A stretch of DNA of 64,000 nt from Triticum aestivum (GCF_018294505.1 NC_057801.1:199024538-199088537); one strand, 5' to 3'. Counted from the first letter of the stretch, positions 10,095 through 22,656 are shown. Numbers and translations are program-made. Notes: generated by a model from the letters alone, not told the origin.

Positions 10095-11777
10095 ATGTCG
10101 ACTGCAGGATTGAGGAACATATCTTGTCCCACCTTTGACGGTCATGAGTATCCCCGATGGAAGGCCATGATGAAGAAGCGACTCATGTCCATGGATAGCG
10201 AACTGTGGACCGTCACTGAGATTGGACTCACTGATCTATGCAAGATGGCTGAGGCTGATGACATTCCCAAGTATACTCTATTGAACCTTACAGCAAAGGA
10301 TGTCATCTGCTCTCATTTGTCCCGAAATCAGTTCAGGAATGTTATGCACCTCAATCACGCGAAGCTAATCTGGGACCGGCTTTCTGAGGTATATGAATAT
10401 CATCGCACTCGTCATGATCTGTGGTTTGAGGACTACAAGGAGTCTCTCAAAGAAATGACCTTTGCACCTGAATCATCATCATCCTCATCGTGCCACATGG
10501 CAAGGGGTGATAAGGTAACTGAATGCTATCTCTCTGAATCTAGCGATGATGAATCAGGTGATGAATTTGGCCCCAGTTATGACAAGCTTGCTTCCCTTGC
10601 CACTAAACAACAAAGAATCTTGGAAAAGGTTCAAGACATGCTTAGTAAGAGTGATGATATGTTGGGTGAAGAAATGGATCAGTCAAAAGCTTTGGCTGAT
10701 AGTCTTCAGAGACTTCATGCTAAGTTTGACGCCCTTCAAGATCAACATAATGCTCTCTTGTCTGATCATGAGAAGCTTTCTTCTGAATGTCTCCAAAGAA
10801 AGCTAGACCTTGAAAAGATAAGAGTGGATTATGAAGATCTTCAGAAGGAGCGAGATTCATTACTTGCTCAACAGATCAGTTCCGCTCAGGAAGGATTTGA
10901 ACCACCATGTCTAAAATGCATTGAGCGTGATAACGCTACATCTGTTGCTGAATATTCCACTACTGCTACTGTTTCATTGTCTTCACCTACTGATGTGGTT
11001 ACTAACCCCTCTGCGGAGGATACCACTGTTGTTGCTGATGAAAATGCTATGTTGAAGACATTGCTTGAAACAGGGATGTACAAAAGTTTGAAGGGACATC
11101 AGACTCTCTACGATGTCCTCAAAAAGCAGATCCTGAACTGAAACCCTAGGAAAGAGGGTGTTGGGTTCGAAAGGAAAATGAATGTTGATGGCTCGTACTG
11201 GAAGCCTGAGCAGTACCCCAAAACCACATGGGTTGCTGCAAAGGAACCTTCAGTAGATCCATCTACCTTATCTGGCTTTACCTGTGCTAATCCTATTATC
11301 TTTGATGAATCCTTTGATGCAAACTATAAGCTGTTCAAAAATCAGAATGGTGAAGTGTTTGCCAGGTACATTGGTACTAACTGCAGGAATGGACCACCTA
11401 TGAAGAAGATCTGGGTACCTAAGCAGTACATTGAGAATCTTCCTGTGAATGTCGTCATGACACCACCAAGGAAGAAGACAAACCCCAGACCTATAGCTTC
11501 ATTTGGCCCAAAGGCTTCATACAGATACAGGACTCACATGAGTCACCCTAACGCTAATGTTTTGCAGGGAAATCATGCTCAGACTTATGAATATGAGCGT
11601 GTATCTTCGAACCGCTATGTTCATAGGACTAAGAACTTTTCTGCTTATTCATATGAGTATCATTCATCTCCTGCAAGGCTATTTGCTAGGGCTTCAAAGC
11701 CAAAATTCTCAGATGTTGCACTTAGACTCATTGCTTCTAAGCCACCACTGAAGATGTGGGTGACTAAGAAGAACTAA
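10095..11777 (+). pseudogene. M1 gag, one internal stop
   Basis: Starts at ATG 10095, 53 bp after the PBS. One frame runs to a TAA at 11775-11777, broken only by TGA at 11139-11141, where a CGA arginine codon is likely ancestral. The N-terminal part (FDGHEYPRWKAMMKKRL, HAKLIWDRLSEVYE) matches the Sirevirus capsid type. A long coiled coil follows (about residues 165-265), then PPCLKC, which is not a full CCHC knuckle, and a basic, tyrosine-rich tail ending MWVTKKN. Gag forms cytoplasmic particles that package the RNA. A 267-bp non-coding gap (11778-12044) separates it from pol in the same frame. Confidence 0.85.
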
Positions 11778-12044
11778 CTCTCTTTTGCAGAAAATGGTCT
11801 CCAGCCAGCAATCAATGGCGTCCGATACTATTGCTGGGGACATAAAACTCATTAGGACGCACGATAAAATGTCATTCTATATACTTCACATCTGAATCTC
11901 TTATCAGTCATATTATGTCCTAACTTTGATATAAGCTGTGACTGTCCCTATATGTGTCAAATGCATATGCTTCACAACACTTTTGTGAAGCCTATCCTCC
12001 TAACTGCACTGTAGGGTACATCACCAAAAGCTTCAGAATGGATT

Positions 12045-15000
12045 ATGGACAGTGGATGCACAAATCATATGACTGGTGATCGAAGTCTTCTCATGGACTC
12101 AACTTTACGTCCATCCGACAAGAGTCACATTACATTTGCTGACACTGGTAAAAGCAAGGTATTGGGTCTAGGTAGAGTTGCAATCTCAAGGGATCAACAC
12201 ATGGATAAAGTGATGCTTGTTGAATCCCTTGGTTTCAACTTAATGTCTGTCTCAATGCTTTGTGACTTGAACATGATTATGATATTTGGCAAATATCGTT
12301 GCCTTGTACTAATGGAATCTGACAAATCTCTAGTCTTTGAAGGGTATCGAAAAGATGATCTATACATGGTAGATTTCTCAGCAGGTCCACAGCTTGCCGT
12401 ATGTCTTCTCACAAAAGCTTCAGAATGCTGGCTCTGGCACCGAAGGCTAGGACATGCTGGCATGAGGAATTTGCACTCACTCATCAAGAAGAAGCATGTC
12501 ATAGGCATCGAAGATGTCAAGTTCAAGAAGGATCATCTGTGTGGTGCCTGTGAAGCTGGAAAGATGACAAGGGCAAAGCACCCCTCGAAGACAATCATGA
12601 CAACATCACAACCCTTCGAGCTGTTACACATGGACTTATTCAGACCTACTCACTACTCCACCCTCACAACAACTGCCTGTCTCTATGGCTTCGTCATTGT
12701 TGATGACTACTCAAGATACACATGGGTTCATATAATTCTTTACAAGACTGAAGTGCAAGATGTCTTCAGGCGCTTTGCAAATCGAGCAATGAACAATTAT
12801 GGTGTGAAGATCAAGCACATCAGAAGTGACAATGGCACTGAATTCAAGAACACTGGACTTGATCTGTATCTGGATACAATGGGAATCACTCATGAGTTCT
12901 CTGCTCCATACACACCCCAGCAAAATGGCATCGTTGAGCGCAAAAACAAAACCCTCATTGAGATGGCTCGAACAATGCTAGATGAGTACAAGACACCAAG
13001 AAAGTTCTAGCCTGAAGCTATTGATACAGCATGTCATATCATCAACCGTGTGTACATCCATAAGCTTCTGAACAAAACATCTTATGAGCTCCTTACTGGC
13101 AAGAAGCCAAACGTCAGTTACTTCAGAGTATTTGGAGCTAGATGCTGGATCAAGGATCCCCATCACAAGTCAAAATTTGCACCTAAGGCTCACGAAGGCT
13201 TCATGCTTGGCTATGGAAAGGATTCACACTCCTACAGAGTCTTCAACCTTTATCTCTACAAAATCGTTGAAATTATGGATGTGAAATTTGATGAAACCAA
13301 TGGTTCACAGAGAGAGATTCTGCCAAGTACACTAGATGAAGCTCCTTCAAATGAGTCAATCAAGCTGATGGGAACTGGTGAAATCATGCCCTCTAAAGCA
13401 CAACCTGAAGAGGAACTTATCATCTCTGCACCAAATCAACCTGAAGACAATGCCCAGACCGAAGACAATCCTCCCAATGATGACAATGATCAGCCAGAGC
13501 AAAATCTTTGTCCTGTTCATCCTCGTGTTGCAAATGAAGTTCAAATAGAGAAGATAATGGACAACATCAATGCACCTGGTCCGCTCACTCGATCAAGAGC
13601 AACATAGCTAGCAAACTTCTGTGGGCACTTTTCATTTGTGTCTATATCAGAACCCAAGAAAGTTGCTGAAGCTTTTATGGAACCTGAATGGATTCAAGCC
13701 ATGCAAGAAGAACTTCAACAGTTCAAACTGAATAATGTCTGGGAACTCGTCAAGCGACCTGACCCTCGCAAGCATAACATTATTGGAACAAAGTGGATAT
13801 ATCGAAACAAGCAAGATGAGCATGGTCAAGTCGTCAGAAACAAAGCACGTCTTGTGGCTCAAGGATATACTCAAGTTGAAGGAATTGACTTCGATGAAAC
13901 ATTTGCTCCTGTTGCTAGGCTTGAAGCTATTCGCATACTGCTAGCCTACGCTAATCATCACAACATCTTGCTATATCAAATGGATGTAAAGAGTGCATTT
14001 CTCAATGGCAAGATTGAAGAAGAAGTATATGTCGCACAACCACCTGGCTTTGAAGATCCAAAACATCCTGATATGGTGTACAAGCTAAACAAAGCACTGT
14101 ATGGCCTCAAACAAGCTCCTCGTGCCTGGTATGATACAATCAAAGACTTCCTGAAGAGCAAAGGCTTCAAACCTGGATCCCTCGATCCCACACTCTTCAC
14201 GAAGACATATGATGGTGAACTGTTTGTGTGCCAAATATATGTGGATGACATAATCTTCGGCTGCACCAACCAGAAGTATAGTGATGAGTTTGGGTACATG
14301 ATGCAAGAGCAATATCAAATGTCCATGATGGGTGAGCTGAAGTTCTTCCTTGGTCTTCAAATTCGTCAGCAAAGAAATGGCATCTTCATATCTCAAGAAA
14401 AATACCTCAAAGATTGTCTGAAGAAGTTTGGAATGGAAGACTGCAAAGGCTACACGACGCCAATGCCAGCCAAACACCATCTTGGTCCCGACGACAATGG
14501 TAAAGAGTTCGATCAAAAGGTATACCGCTCCATGATTGGTTCTTTGCTTTATTTATGTGCATCTAGGCCAGATATTATGCTTAGTGTTTGCATGTGTGCT
14601 CGATTCCAAGCGGCACCAAAGGAATCGCATCACTTAGCTGTGAAGCGAATTCTTCGATATTTGGCTTACACCCCAACACTCGGATTATGGTATCCCAAGG
14701 GCTCAAAATTTGATTTGGTTGGATTCTCGGATGCTGATTATGCTGGTGACAAGGTGGATCGCAAGTCTACATCAGGCACATGTCATTTTCTTGGTCGATC
14801 ACTTGTCTGTTGGTCTTCAAAGAAGCAGAACTGTGTATCACTCTCAACTGCTGAATCTGAATACATTGCTGCTGGATCCTGTTGTGCTCAGCTTCTATGG
14901 ATGAAGCAAACTCTCAAGGATTATGGCATCAACCTGAAACAAGTACCTCTCTTCTGCGACAACAAAAGTGCCATCAAAATAGCCAACAATCCAGTCCAAC

Positions 15001-15191
15001 ACTCGAAGACAAAGCACATTGAAATTCATCATCACTTTCTCAGAGATCATGTTATGAAGAAAGATATCGATATCATTCACGTCAACACTGAAGAGCAACT
15101 GGCAGATATCTTCACGAAGCCCTTGGATGAGAAAAGGTTTTGCAAGTTACGGTGTGAGCTAAATATCTTGGAATCCTCTAATGTCCTGTGA
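12045..15191 (+). pseudogene. M1 pol: protease, integrase, RT, RNase H, two stops
   Basis: One frame throughout, with TAG stops at 13008-13010 (expected Trp, TGG to TAG) and 13605-13607. Domains in order: protease with MDSGCTNHMTG (DSG active site, right at the ATG); pre-integrase HHCC zinc region (WLWHRRLGH, CGACEAGK); integrase core (VDDYSRYTWV, SDNGTEF, NGIVERKN, giving D, D and E); integrase C-terminus; RT from about 13660 ([29 protein letters not shown], catalytic YVDD near 14239); RNase H ([29 protein letters not shown]) to the stop at 15191. Integrase before RT is the Copia order. Only stops break it, so decay is recent. Upstream in-frame codons before 12045 read W-I. Confidence 0.92.
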
Positions 15192-15837
15192 TCAGGCACA
15201 CATCCTAACACTTATGCATGTTGATGACTTAGATGTGCAACACACAAAGTAATGTATATCTTCAATCAATGAAGATTTACACTCTGAGTGTGAATACATT
15301 AACATGGAATTTGACTTCAAAGTGCCACGATAATTGTGCGCCTTGTCTGGGTCTAATACTTCCTATACGGTGGGTAATGCCACCACCAACTTTCTCTGTT
15401 TGAAGTGTTTCACTCATGGCGTTATATTGCAATGACTTCGCATTTGGTTTGTCTTCAGTTTCAATTTGTCTTCATGACTTTCTACACTATGATGATTTGA
15501 TTGCTTTCTGATATATATATACTAGTGTTCTGTCCTCTACAACATTCACTTATAGCTATGTCTTCAAGATTGGGTCTTTTGAACTAAGTGAATGTGATCG
15601 GACCCCAACCTCTCTATGCTTCCTATCTCAAACTCTATCTGTCCAAATCATATGCATTCTATTGAAACTATCAAATGTCTTCTCTGCATCCTAGTCAGCA
15701 GAAGGCAAAGAGACAAACATTAAATCTATTTTAATAACATATCTTTATTGTTGAAATCTGGAGAAGCCGGAACAACTCTCCGACATGCCTGGCAGGCGTG
15801 GGAACGTGGGACAACTCTGAGTATGCTGCATGCTTGC
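15192..15837 (+). other. M1 spacer between pol and third ORF
   Basis: AT-rich, no supported coding region. It leads up to a promoter-like block at 15838. Confidence 0.6.
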
Positions 15838-15910
15838 CACGTGCCCCTCAGATGTGAACCGCCAGGGGCACCAGTGTAATTGCGCCATGTCTCTCGCCTA
15901 CTTATAAATA
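15838..15910 (+). promoter_or_regulatory. Internal promoter-like block before M1 third ORF
   Basis: A G-box core CACGTG (15838-15843) lies 60 bp ahead of TATAAATA (15903-15910). M2 has the same pair in the same order (CACGTG 63907-63912; TATAAATA on the minus strand 63840-63847). G-boxes are bZIP and bHLH binding sites in plant promoters. The role here is inferred from position and from conservation in two copies. Confidence 0.6.
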
Positions 15911-16476
15911 CTTGTCCCCTGCGGTAAAGAAATCCTTCTTCCACCTCTCCACCTCCATCAAAACCGTAGCACCACCACTAGCTCGCGACGACGCCGGCAA
16001 CGAAGCGCTTAGCTGCCGCGACTTCTCCGACGCCGTCCTCACGCCGGCCGCGGACATCGTCCTCTCCGCCGTCGCCATAGGTGTCCTCCATCGCCAAGTT
16101 AGGGCACGGTGGGCTGAACTACTCGGTCTCCTATTCTTCCCATCTAGCAGTTCTTCGTGCGGTAATTATAACTCTATTTTACCACCTTTTTGATCTTCAA
16201 GATTCTTTACCAAAAGTAGTTTCTGCCTATTCAAGTTAGATCTATTCTGTCTGCATCTCATACTGCCTAGTCAGTTCACTTAGATTTGCTGTCTAGTTTG
16301 ATTCCTCACCTGTACTTATTCAGGGATTGGTACAAATCTGGAACCAACTCACCCATATAAGTGAATGTCTTTGCAACATGAGGTCAATGTCTTCAAACTT
16401 ATTTATCTTCAAAATCTTCTGAGAATGCATATGACCTCTTCCCCTTCCCTCGCATCTCTAATGCTGTCACAGGTAC
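15911..16476 (+). other. Leader exon and intron of M1 third ORF
   Basis: After the TATA box comes a GC-rich leader (to about 16161), then a likely 311-bp intron, 16162-16472: donor GTAATT, acceptor CTGTCACAG, four bases before the ATG. M2 keeps both sites (donor GTAATT at 63588, acceptor TAG at 63268-63270). An open stretch in the leader reads EALSCRD and AVLTPAAD in both copies, but has no ATG start here. It may be an untranslated leader or a captured exon. Confidence 0.5.
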
Positions 16477-19400
16477 ATGTCCGTGGGAGAATCCCTTGGT
16501 TCTCATAGTCTGCATTCGTTTGCAGAATACTTACAGCATCATATCAATTCTCCTGAAGCCAGTTCCTGCTTGACCAGCAAGCGTAAGTCTCTGAAGCCTT
16601 TGAATGTATTGAAGCCATTCAGTTTGAAGTTCATGGCTGCAGAAAAATCAGCAAGGAAGGGTGGCAGACAGCGCAGAGAAGGAACATCCAAAGATCTGCC
16701 TGATGACTTAGCAGAACTATACAAGACAGATCCTGAAGAGAATTATCATCAGAGAAAGACGCGAATCCAATGGATTCGTCGCTATTGGGCTGAGGAGTGG
16801 TTCAAGTAAAAGTTTGTGACGAAGGAATATGCAGAGAAGAATGCCATCAAGAGACCTTGGGGTGATATCCTCTATCGAGGCCTTCAACCCAAGAGCAGAG
16901 CTGAAGCCATTGACCAAGGCTTCTATCCTTGCATGGTTCGTGGACCACAGCCTGAGAACGCAGATCCCACTTCACTACTCTGGTGTCGTGACGACTCTCT
17001 CTTCAAGCGCAACTACCAGTTTGTTGTGGCTTCGGCCAAGAAGAACAAGAAGTCCTTGGGTTTGGACTTCAACCCAGGTCCCTCTGCTCCCCGTGCTGAT
17101 GGCTCCCGTGATGCTAATCCTAATGTCATCGGCCCCTTCTCCAACCTTGACGGCCTCATCACCTACATTGTGGTCCAAGGTGCCAGAGTAGATCATTCTG
17201 ACAATGATGCTGACTCCGATGAAGCCCCTGCTCCTCCTCCAAAACCGCAGAAGCAAAAGAAGTCAAAGGCTTCAACCTCAGCTGCACCTCCGAAGACTTC
17301 TCGTGCGAAGCCACTGGCCACTGCACCTCCTGAAGCCAGTGTGCAGTCTGAAGATCAATCCCGTGTCTCCAAGAGAACGGAGAAGAAAAAGCAACTTGTC
17401 AGACCATCTGATCAAAGAGCTTTGACTCCTACTGCAATTCTGCGTGAAGAACCTATTGATCTGTCAAGTGATGAAGATCTTGCTGATGATGCTCTTGAGC
17501 AGCTGATAAAGAGCAAGGAAGAAGCAGAAATCTTCAACAACTTGCCTCTCTTTGATGTGGCCATCATCCACAATTTCATTGATGAGTGGTTCGACACCCC
17601 CAATGTTAGCTTTGAAGATTTACAGCTTCCCATCGGCCTCAGTGTCTCCTTCAATGGAGCCATTGCTTCTGAGCTAGCTCTCGCTCAGCGCATCGTTGAG
17701 CTCAAGAACAAGATTGATTATGAGAAGGCTAAATTCAAGAAGCATGTGGCCAAGCTAAGTGTTCAAGACGTCCGCAACTTCAAAGTCATGCTACATGAGC
17801 TTAAAGAAGCTTTTTTGAAGAAGCGTGAAGAAGCTCAGGGCTCTCGAGAGCGCATGAAGATTTTGGCTGATAAGTGTGTGCTTGCCTACAATGAGGCTGA
17901 GAAGCGCAAGTCACTTGGCCGTCCTGGCATTGACCCTAGGATGGCTGCAAAGAAGAAGAAGAAGCACCCTGCTGAGCAGCCTGAACCTTCAAGCCAAGAA
18001 GTCCCTCGCATTATCTTCCCAAGCAGCATGACTGGCTCGAAGCCAAAGGTCACCACAACCGCTTCAGAACAGAAGAAGACGAGGGCTGCGGAGGCTGAAG
18101 CCAGAAAGAGAAAGAACACTGAAGCCTCTGATGCCGCTCCCTCCAAGAAGAAGCGCAAGACCAAGAAGACTAGGGATGCTTCCACAGAGCCCTTAGTCGT
18201 TGAACCCATTTCTGTGGTTCACCCAGCGTCAGAACATCAAGAATGAAGGTTGACAGTCCATGAGCCTGCTCCCATAGAGGCTCATGAAGCTAAAGATATT
18301 CCAGCAGTTGAACCCACCGCTGCTGAAGACATTGGTCATGATGACAATGTAGCTGATGATGAAGTTCTTCCTCAGATCGAACATGGCATGGTATCATCGC
18401 CTGTTCATACAAACAGCAAACTCATCAGCATTGGTCGTCCTCTGACGCCAATTGCTCAGGATGCATCGTGGGCTGATCACCCACAACTACAAGACTCCCC
18501 CAGTACTCCCCAACCACAACACCAAGCTACACCCCCCGTGCAAGAAGAGGATGAAGACTATGAGGCCCAGCCAACTCCATCTCCTAAGGAGAAGCCAGCG
18601 TTTCGCAGGCTTCACAAAGGACAAAGGCCTCAAGTCCCTCTGTCGAGCGTTCCAGAAGGAGAAGTGCAATGTTCACCTGTTGCACGTCAAGTATTTTCTG
18701 AGCCTGCTCCAACTGTGAATGTCTCTGAGTCTGAAGCACATGCTGCTGAAGACATTCCAGCTGCATCAACCGAAGAAAATCAAGAAGAAGTAGGAGTACC
18801 TACTCCCCCAGTGATTGAAGAAGAAGAAGTTCCTGATGTGAACGTGCCTGTGCCCGACCCTCCTGTTTGTCAAGAGGAGGTTGACAATGTTGAGGCTGCC
18901 ACCGCCAACGCCAATGAAGCCAATGACGCAGTCATGGCTGACGCTAATGTGGAGCCTGCACCAACTAGTGTGCCTGAAGCAAATGTGGCCACTGAACCTG
19001 AAGCCAATGAGGATGCTGCACCTGAAGCCAATGAGGATGCTGCACCTGAAGCTAATATGACAACTGCTCCCGAAGCACCTGTTGTGCAGCCTGACGCCTC
19101 AGCTATTGCCCCTGCTCCTGTTCCGCCACCAAGGCCTCACACAATTTAGCAAGCCTACAGTCATGGTCAGCTTACCACTGTCTGATGGCCCATTCTGGTG
19201 CCTCCGCCTACTGCCTCAGGACCTCAATTTGACTATCACGTTGAGCATAGGCCTCAGGTCCAGAAGCCAAAGCCAAGGTTGCCAAGGTTTCCAGGTACTG
19301 CAAACTCACCAGGGTCCTTCAATGCAAATGGCTTCAAAAGCCACAATACCTTCTTTGACAGCGCCAAGAACCCCTACTCCAAGCCAAGGATATCATTAGA

Positions 19401-20845
19401 TCGGTTCTGGAGCTATCAGCAGAGAAGCTATTACTCATGTGTGCTATATGATCAAGGGGGCATTTTTCCTCATATGCGCCTTGATACTGAAGCCATTGCT
19501 GGACTGCCGTGCTTAGAAGAAGCACTTGATTGCTTTCGTGATGCTGGTCTGCTCCACTTTGTGACAGACAAAGAACATTGGAATGAAGAGCTATTGCTTC
19601 AATTCTATGCTACTCTACACATTCGCGGCTACTACAGAGACATCAAGACATGGGTTCTCGAGTGGATGACTGGAAATGTTCATCATGAAGCCAAAGCTAT
19701 GGATATCATCGAGCTTACAGGGCTAGCCACTCCTGGAGAACTATGAACCTGACTGTCAGCTACACCGCAATGCTGTAGAGAGTATCTTCCATAAGCCAGA
19801 ACCCAATATGAGCCAGATGTTGAGCATGATGAAGCCCTTGCCATCTGACGCTGAATATCCAACAGATTTCTTTGTTGAAGACCTTGAGTATCTGCCTCGC
19901 ACTATATATCATATCATCAGGCAAACTCTATGGCCTGTCAAAGGACATTCATCAGCGGCCAAGCTTGAAGGAGCTATGAAGACTTTGGTCTTCTATATTC
20001 TCAATGGCATCAACTTCAACACTCAAGAATTCTTCATCAGGCAACTTGCTGCTTCCGACTCTGACCTATTTGGTCTGAAGTTTTATGCTCCATGGGTCAT
20101 GCGCCTCATCAAGCGATACTCATCTGTCAATTATCAGCCCTCTGCTCGCAATCATATAATCTTTCTTCTAGAGGTTGATATGTCAGTTGATGCTATATAC
20201 TCTGACCCTGCCAAGACGCCTCTTTGTCTTCAGAATGTTGAGCACCAAAGCTTCACTCAGCCTATTGAAGGTGTTCAAGCAGCGACCCGAATCTATCCAC
20301 TGGCTGGTAACACTCGTCTGCCTCATCGCGCACCCACTGAAGCCACTGAAAGCACCATTGCACAAAGGCCTCGGAAGCGTTCTCACGTTCTCAATGACTG
20401 AGAACTTCTTGTAGCCCTTCATCAGAAACAGGATAAGCATCATTTCTGGCTCAAGAGACAGATGCAAAGCCTCTTGGTGGATGTCAATCGCATTCACAAC
20501 CTTGCCACCAAGAATGCCTTTGTTGCTCATGAAACTTGCCGGCGATCATGGAAGAGTTTGACCCTGCTCAGTGCTGAAGCTGATCTTCAAGACGATGGCT
20601 TCAATGAAAGATTCCAGTTTGACTCCACTCCTCCACGGACTGCTGTCTTACATTGTACTCCATCTCTTGAAGACTCTGAATATTCTTCTTCCGCGGCAAC
20701 GGTAAATTCCAGAGTGATCGATGATGAAGATGATGCTACTTCACCACCTCCTGCTACTGCGCGCATCAACACTGCACCAAGTTCATCTGCACCGCCAACC
20801 AACAACGCCAACCCTGCTGCTTCACCTACTCATGATGACGAGTAG
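16477..20845 (+). pseudogene. M1 third ORF ('env-like' position), several stops
   Basis: Starts ATG 16477 (MSVGESLGSHSLHSF), confirmed by M2. Stops at 16807 (TAA), 18244 (TGA), 19147 (TAG) and 19183 (TGA) share one frame; a one-base shift near 19741 moves the rest to another frame, with TGA at 20399, ending at 20845. Regions: N-terminal block with RIQWIRRYWAEEW and KRPWGDILYRG; lysine and proline-rich linkers; a coiled coil (about 17680-17900); basic KKKRKTKK clusters that resemble nuclear localisation signals; an acidic part with a repeated APEANED unit; a globular C-terminal domain (ALDCFRDAGLLHFV, VFYILNGINFN, FYAPWVMRLI); a serine and proline-rich tail. I see no signal peptide or membrane segment, so 'envelope' describes position only. 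Function unknown. Confidence 0.8.
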
Positions 20846-21369
20846 ATGCTCTATGTCTTCAAACCTTTTTGGTCCTTACTGACAAAAGGGGGAGAAGCGT
20901 ATGAGTTGATAGTCTTCAAGCGGGTTCATATGGGCGGTTGCATTATATTTTGACTCGTGCTTACAATTCTTGCTTTTTTTAAACATTTGGTTCTTTGAGT
21001 TGTAACACCTAAACTTGATGGCCGTCTGCTACTTATTTGCTTTACTGTGATGCGATGATAAATTCCGCATGTGCGATGATAACTTCCGCACTTAGATCAT
21101 TCTGCAGACGTCCATTTTTCATTATGCATGTCATTCTACTTGCCATATCATTTCATGCATGACGAATTATCTTCATAAGTTGAAGTGGATCTCCACAAGT
21201 ACAACCTGCCATGTGCATTTGCATTCCAAAAGCAAATTACTTATACGCACATCTTCAGGGGGAGCCCTTGCAACTTATGAAGACAATTTCCTATCCTTAC
21301 AATTTCACATACTTTATCCCCGTTGAAAACTTCAACTAGTTTGTCATCAATCACCAAAAAGGGGGAGAT
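20846..21369 (+). promoter_or_regulatory. M1 repeated polypurine tracts before 3' LTR
   Basis: Three purine tracts: AAAAGGGGGAGA (20884-20895), AGGGGGAG (21257-21264) and the functional AAAAAGGGGGAGA (21356-21368) beside the LTR. M2 has all three at matching places (58917-58928, 58554-58561, 58445-58457). Repeated PPTs are described for Sireviruses. The rest is non-coding. Confidence 0.75.
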
Positions 21370-22656
21370 TATAAGTGCAGCTAGTGCCACCCCTAGTTGG
21401 TTTTGGAGTATTGACGACAAAGTTGGTTGAGGGACTAATGCGTTTGTGAGAATTGCAGGATAACGCAGGTGGTGTCCCTCATTGATTCGGTTTACAATGG
21501 TGGTATGAGAAGATATTCATATTGAAGACTATGACATGAGAAGACATTGCGTGACGACTATGGAGCGCGAAGACTGTGTGGTTTCGTAGTTTCCTTTTCT
21601 TCTTTGTTGAGTCATAGGAACCACCGTACTGTTAAGTGGGGTCCAAGTGAACTAAGTCAGAGTGACTGAAGTGATGCTCAACTCAAATCCTATGTCTTCG
21701 AGCGAAGACAATGAGAGCAAATCTTATCCAGAGCTGGATGAGTCAGCTTTGCTTGTAGCCCAAGTAAAGTTGCCGCGTGTGTTTGAAATCTGACCGTTGG
21801 AACACGTGTCAGTTCCTTAGTGACCCAGGGTCATTTTGGACAAATCAGGTCGGGTTGCCTAGTGGCTACAAATAGCCCACCCCCTACACCATAAATTGGT
21901 GGCTGCTCAGAGTTTGTGCACGGCTTTTGTTGTTTGAGAGCAACCCACCTCGAAGCATTTGAGAGAGAGAAATCCTTGCGAGGACAAAGCCCAAACACCC
22001 AGAGCCAAAGAGTGTTAGGCATCACTAAAGTCTTTCTGTCTGTGTGACCTGAAGACTTATTACACTTGAGGACTGTGAATCCTCCAGCCGGTTAGGCGTC
22101 GCGTTCTGAGCATCCAAGAGTCATTGTGGATTGCCGGTGAACGAAGTCTGTGAAGGTTTGGAAGTCTCCCTTGAAGACTTACCCGAGTGATTCGGCGAGG
22201 ACTGGGTGTCCTTAGCTCAAGGGGAATAAGGTGAAGACACGGTCTTCTGAGTTAAATCTCAGCCTCCCTAACCAGACGTACAGTTGTCACAGCAACTGGA
22301 ACTGGTCCAACAAATCATGTGTCTTCAACAAGCAACTGGTTCTATCCCTTCCCATCCTTACTTTAGTTTGTCTTCGTGAAGTCATTGCCTACCCGTGTAT
22401 CTGTTTGTCTTCATTGCTTGACTACTACTGTTGATTGGCTTCATACTATCTTCCATCCCGATCCTTACTACCTAGCTGCTATTAGTCCCGTGCTCTCATA
22501 TCTTTGTATACTTGACTATAGCTTGCTTTGGGTAGTTTATCTTCCGCTGCATTACAATTAGGTCATTTCTGTTGTTTGTCTTCGAAACTTCCAAGTTTTG
22601 AAGACTTTCATAAAAATGGCCTATTCACCCCCCTCTAGTCGATAGTAGCACTTTCA
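21370..22656 (+). repeat. M1 3' LTR
   Basis: Begins TATAAGTGCAG instead of TGTAAGTGCAT, so its first dinucleotide has mutated. It lacks the 43-bp stretch at about 414-456 of the 5' LTR, and its TATA box reads TACAAATA. It ends CACTTTCA next to CCAAC. Confidence 0.9.

Larger units (their letters stand above)
291..22656 (+). mobile_element. M1: Maximus-like Copia element (Sirevirus lineage)
   Basis: Boundaries are set by the TSD CCAAC (286-290 and 22657-22661) and LTRs starting TGTAAGTGCA and ending CACTTTCA. Without nested F1 (1597-9998) the element is about 14.0 kb, the size I associate with Maximus. Order: 5' LTR, initiator-Met PBS, gag, protease, integrase, RT, RNase H, a large third ORF, repeated PPTs, 3' LTR. 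The Copia gene order, the third ORF after pol and the repeated PPTs place it with the Sireviruses. Several stops and one frameshift make it non-functional. A second copy (M2) lies at the right edge in the opposite orientation. Confidence 0.9.

Noticed and set aside
15912..16193. A small protein gene in the M1 leader
   Set aside because: No ATG starts the frame. It is kept as a leader with possible captured coding sequence.
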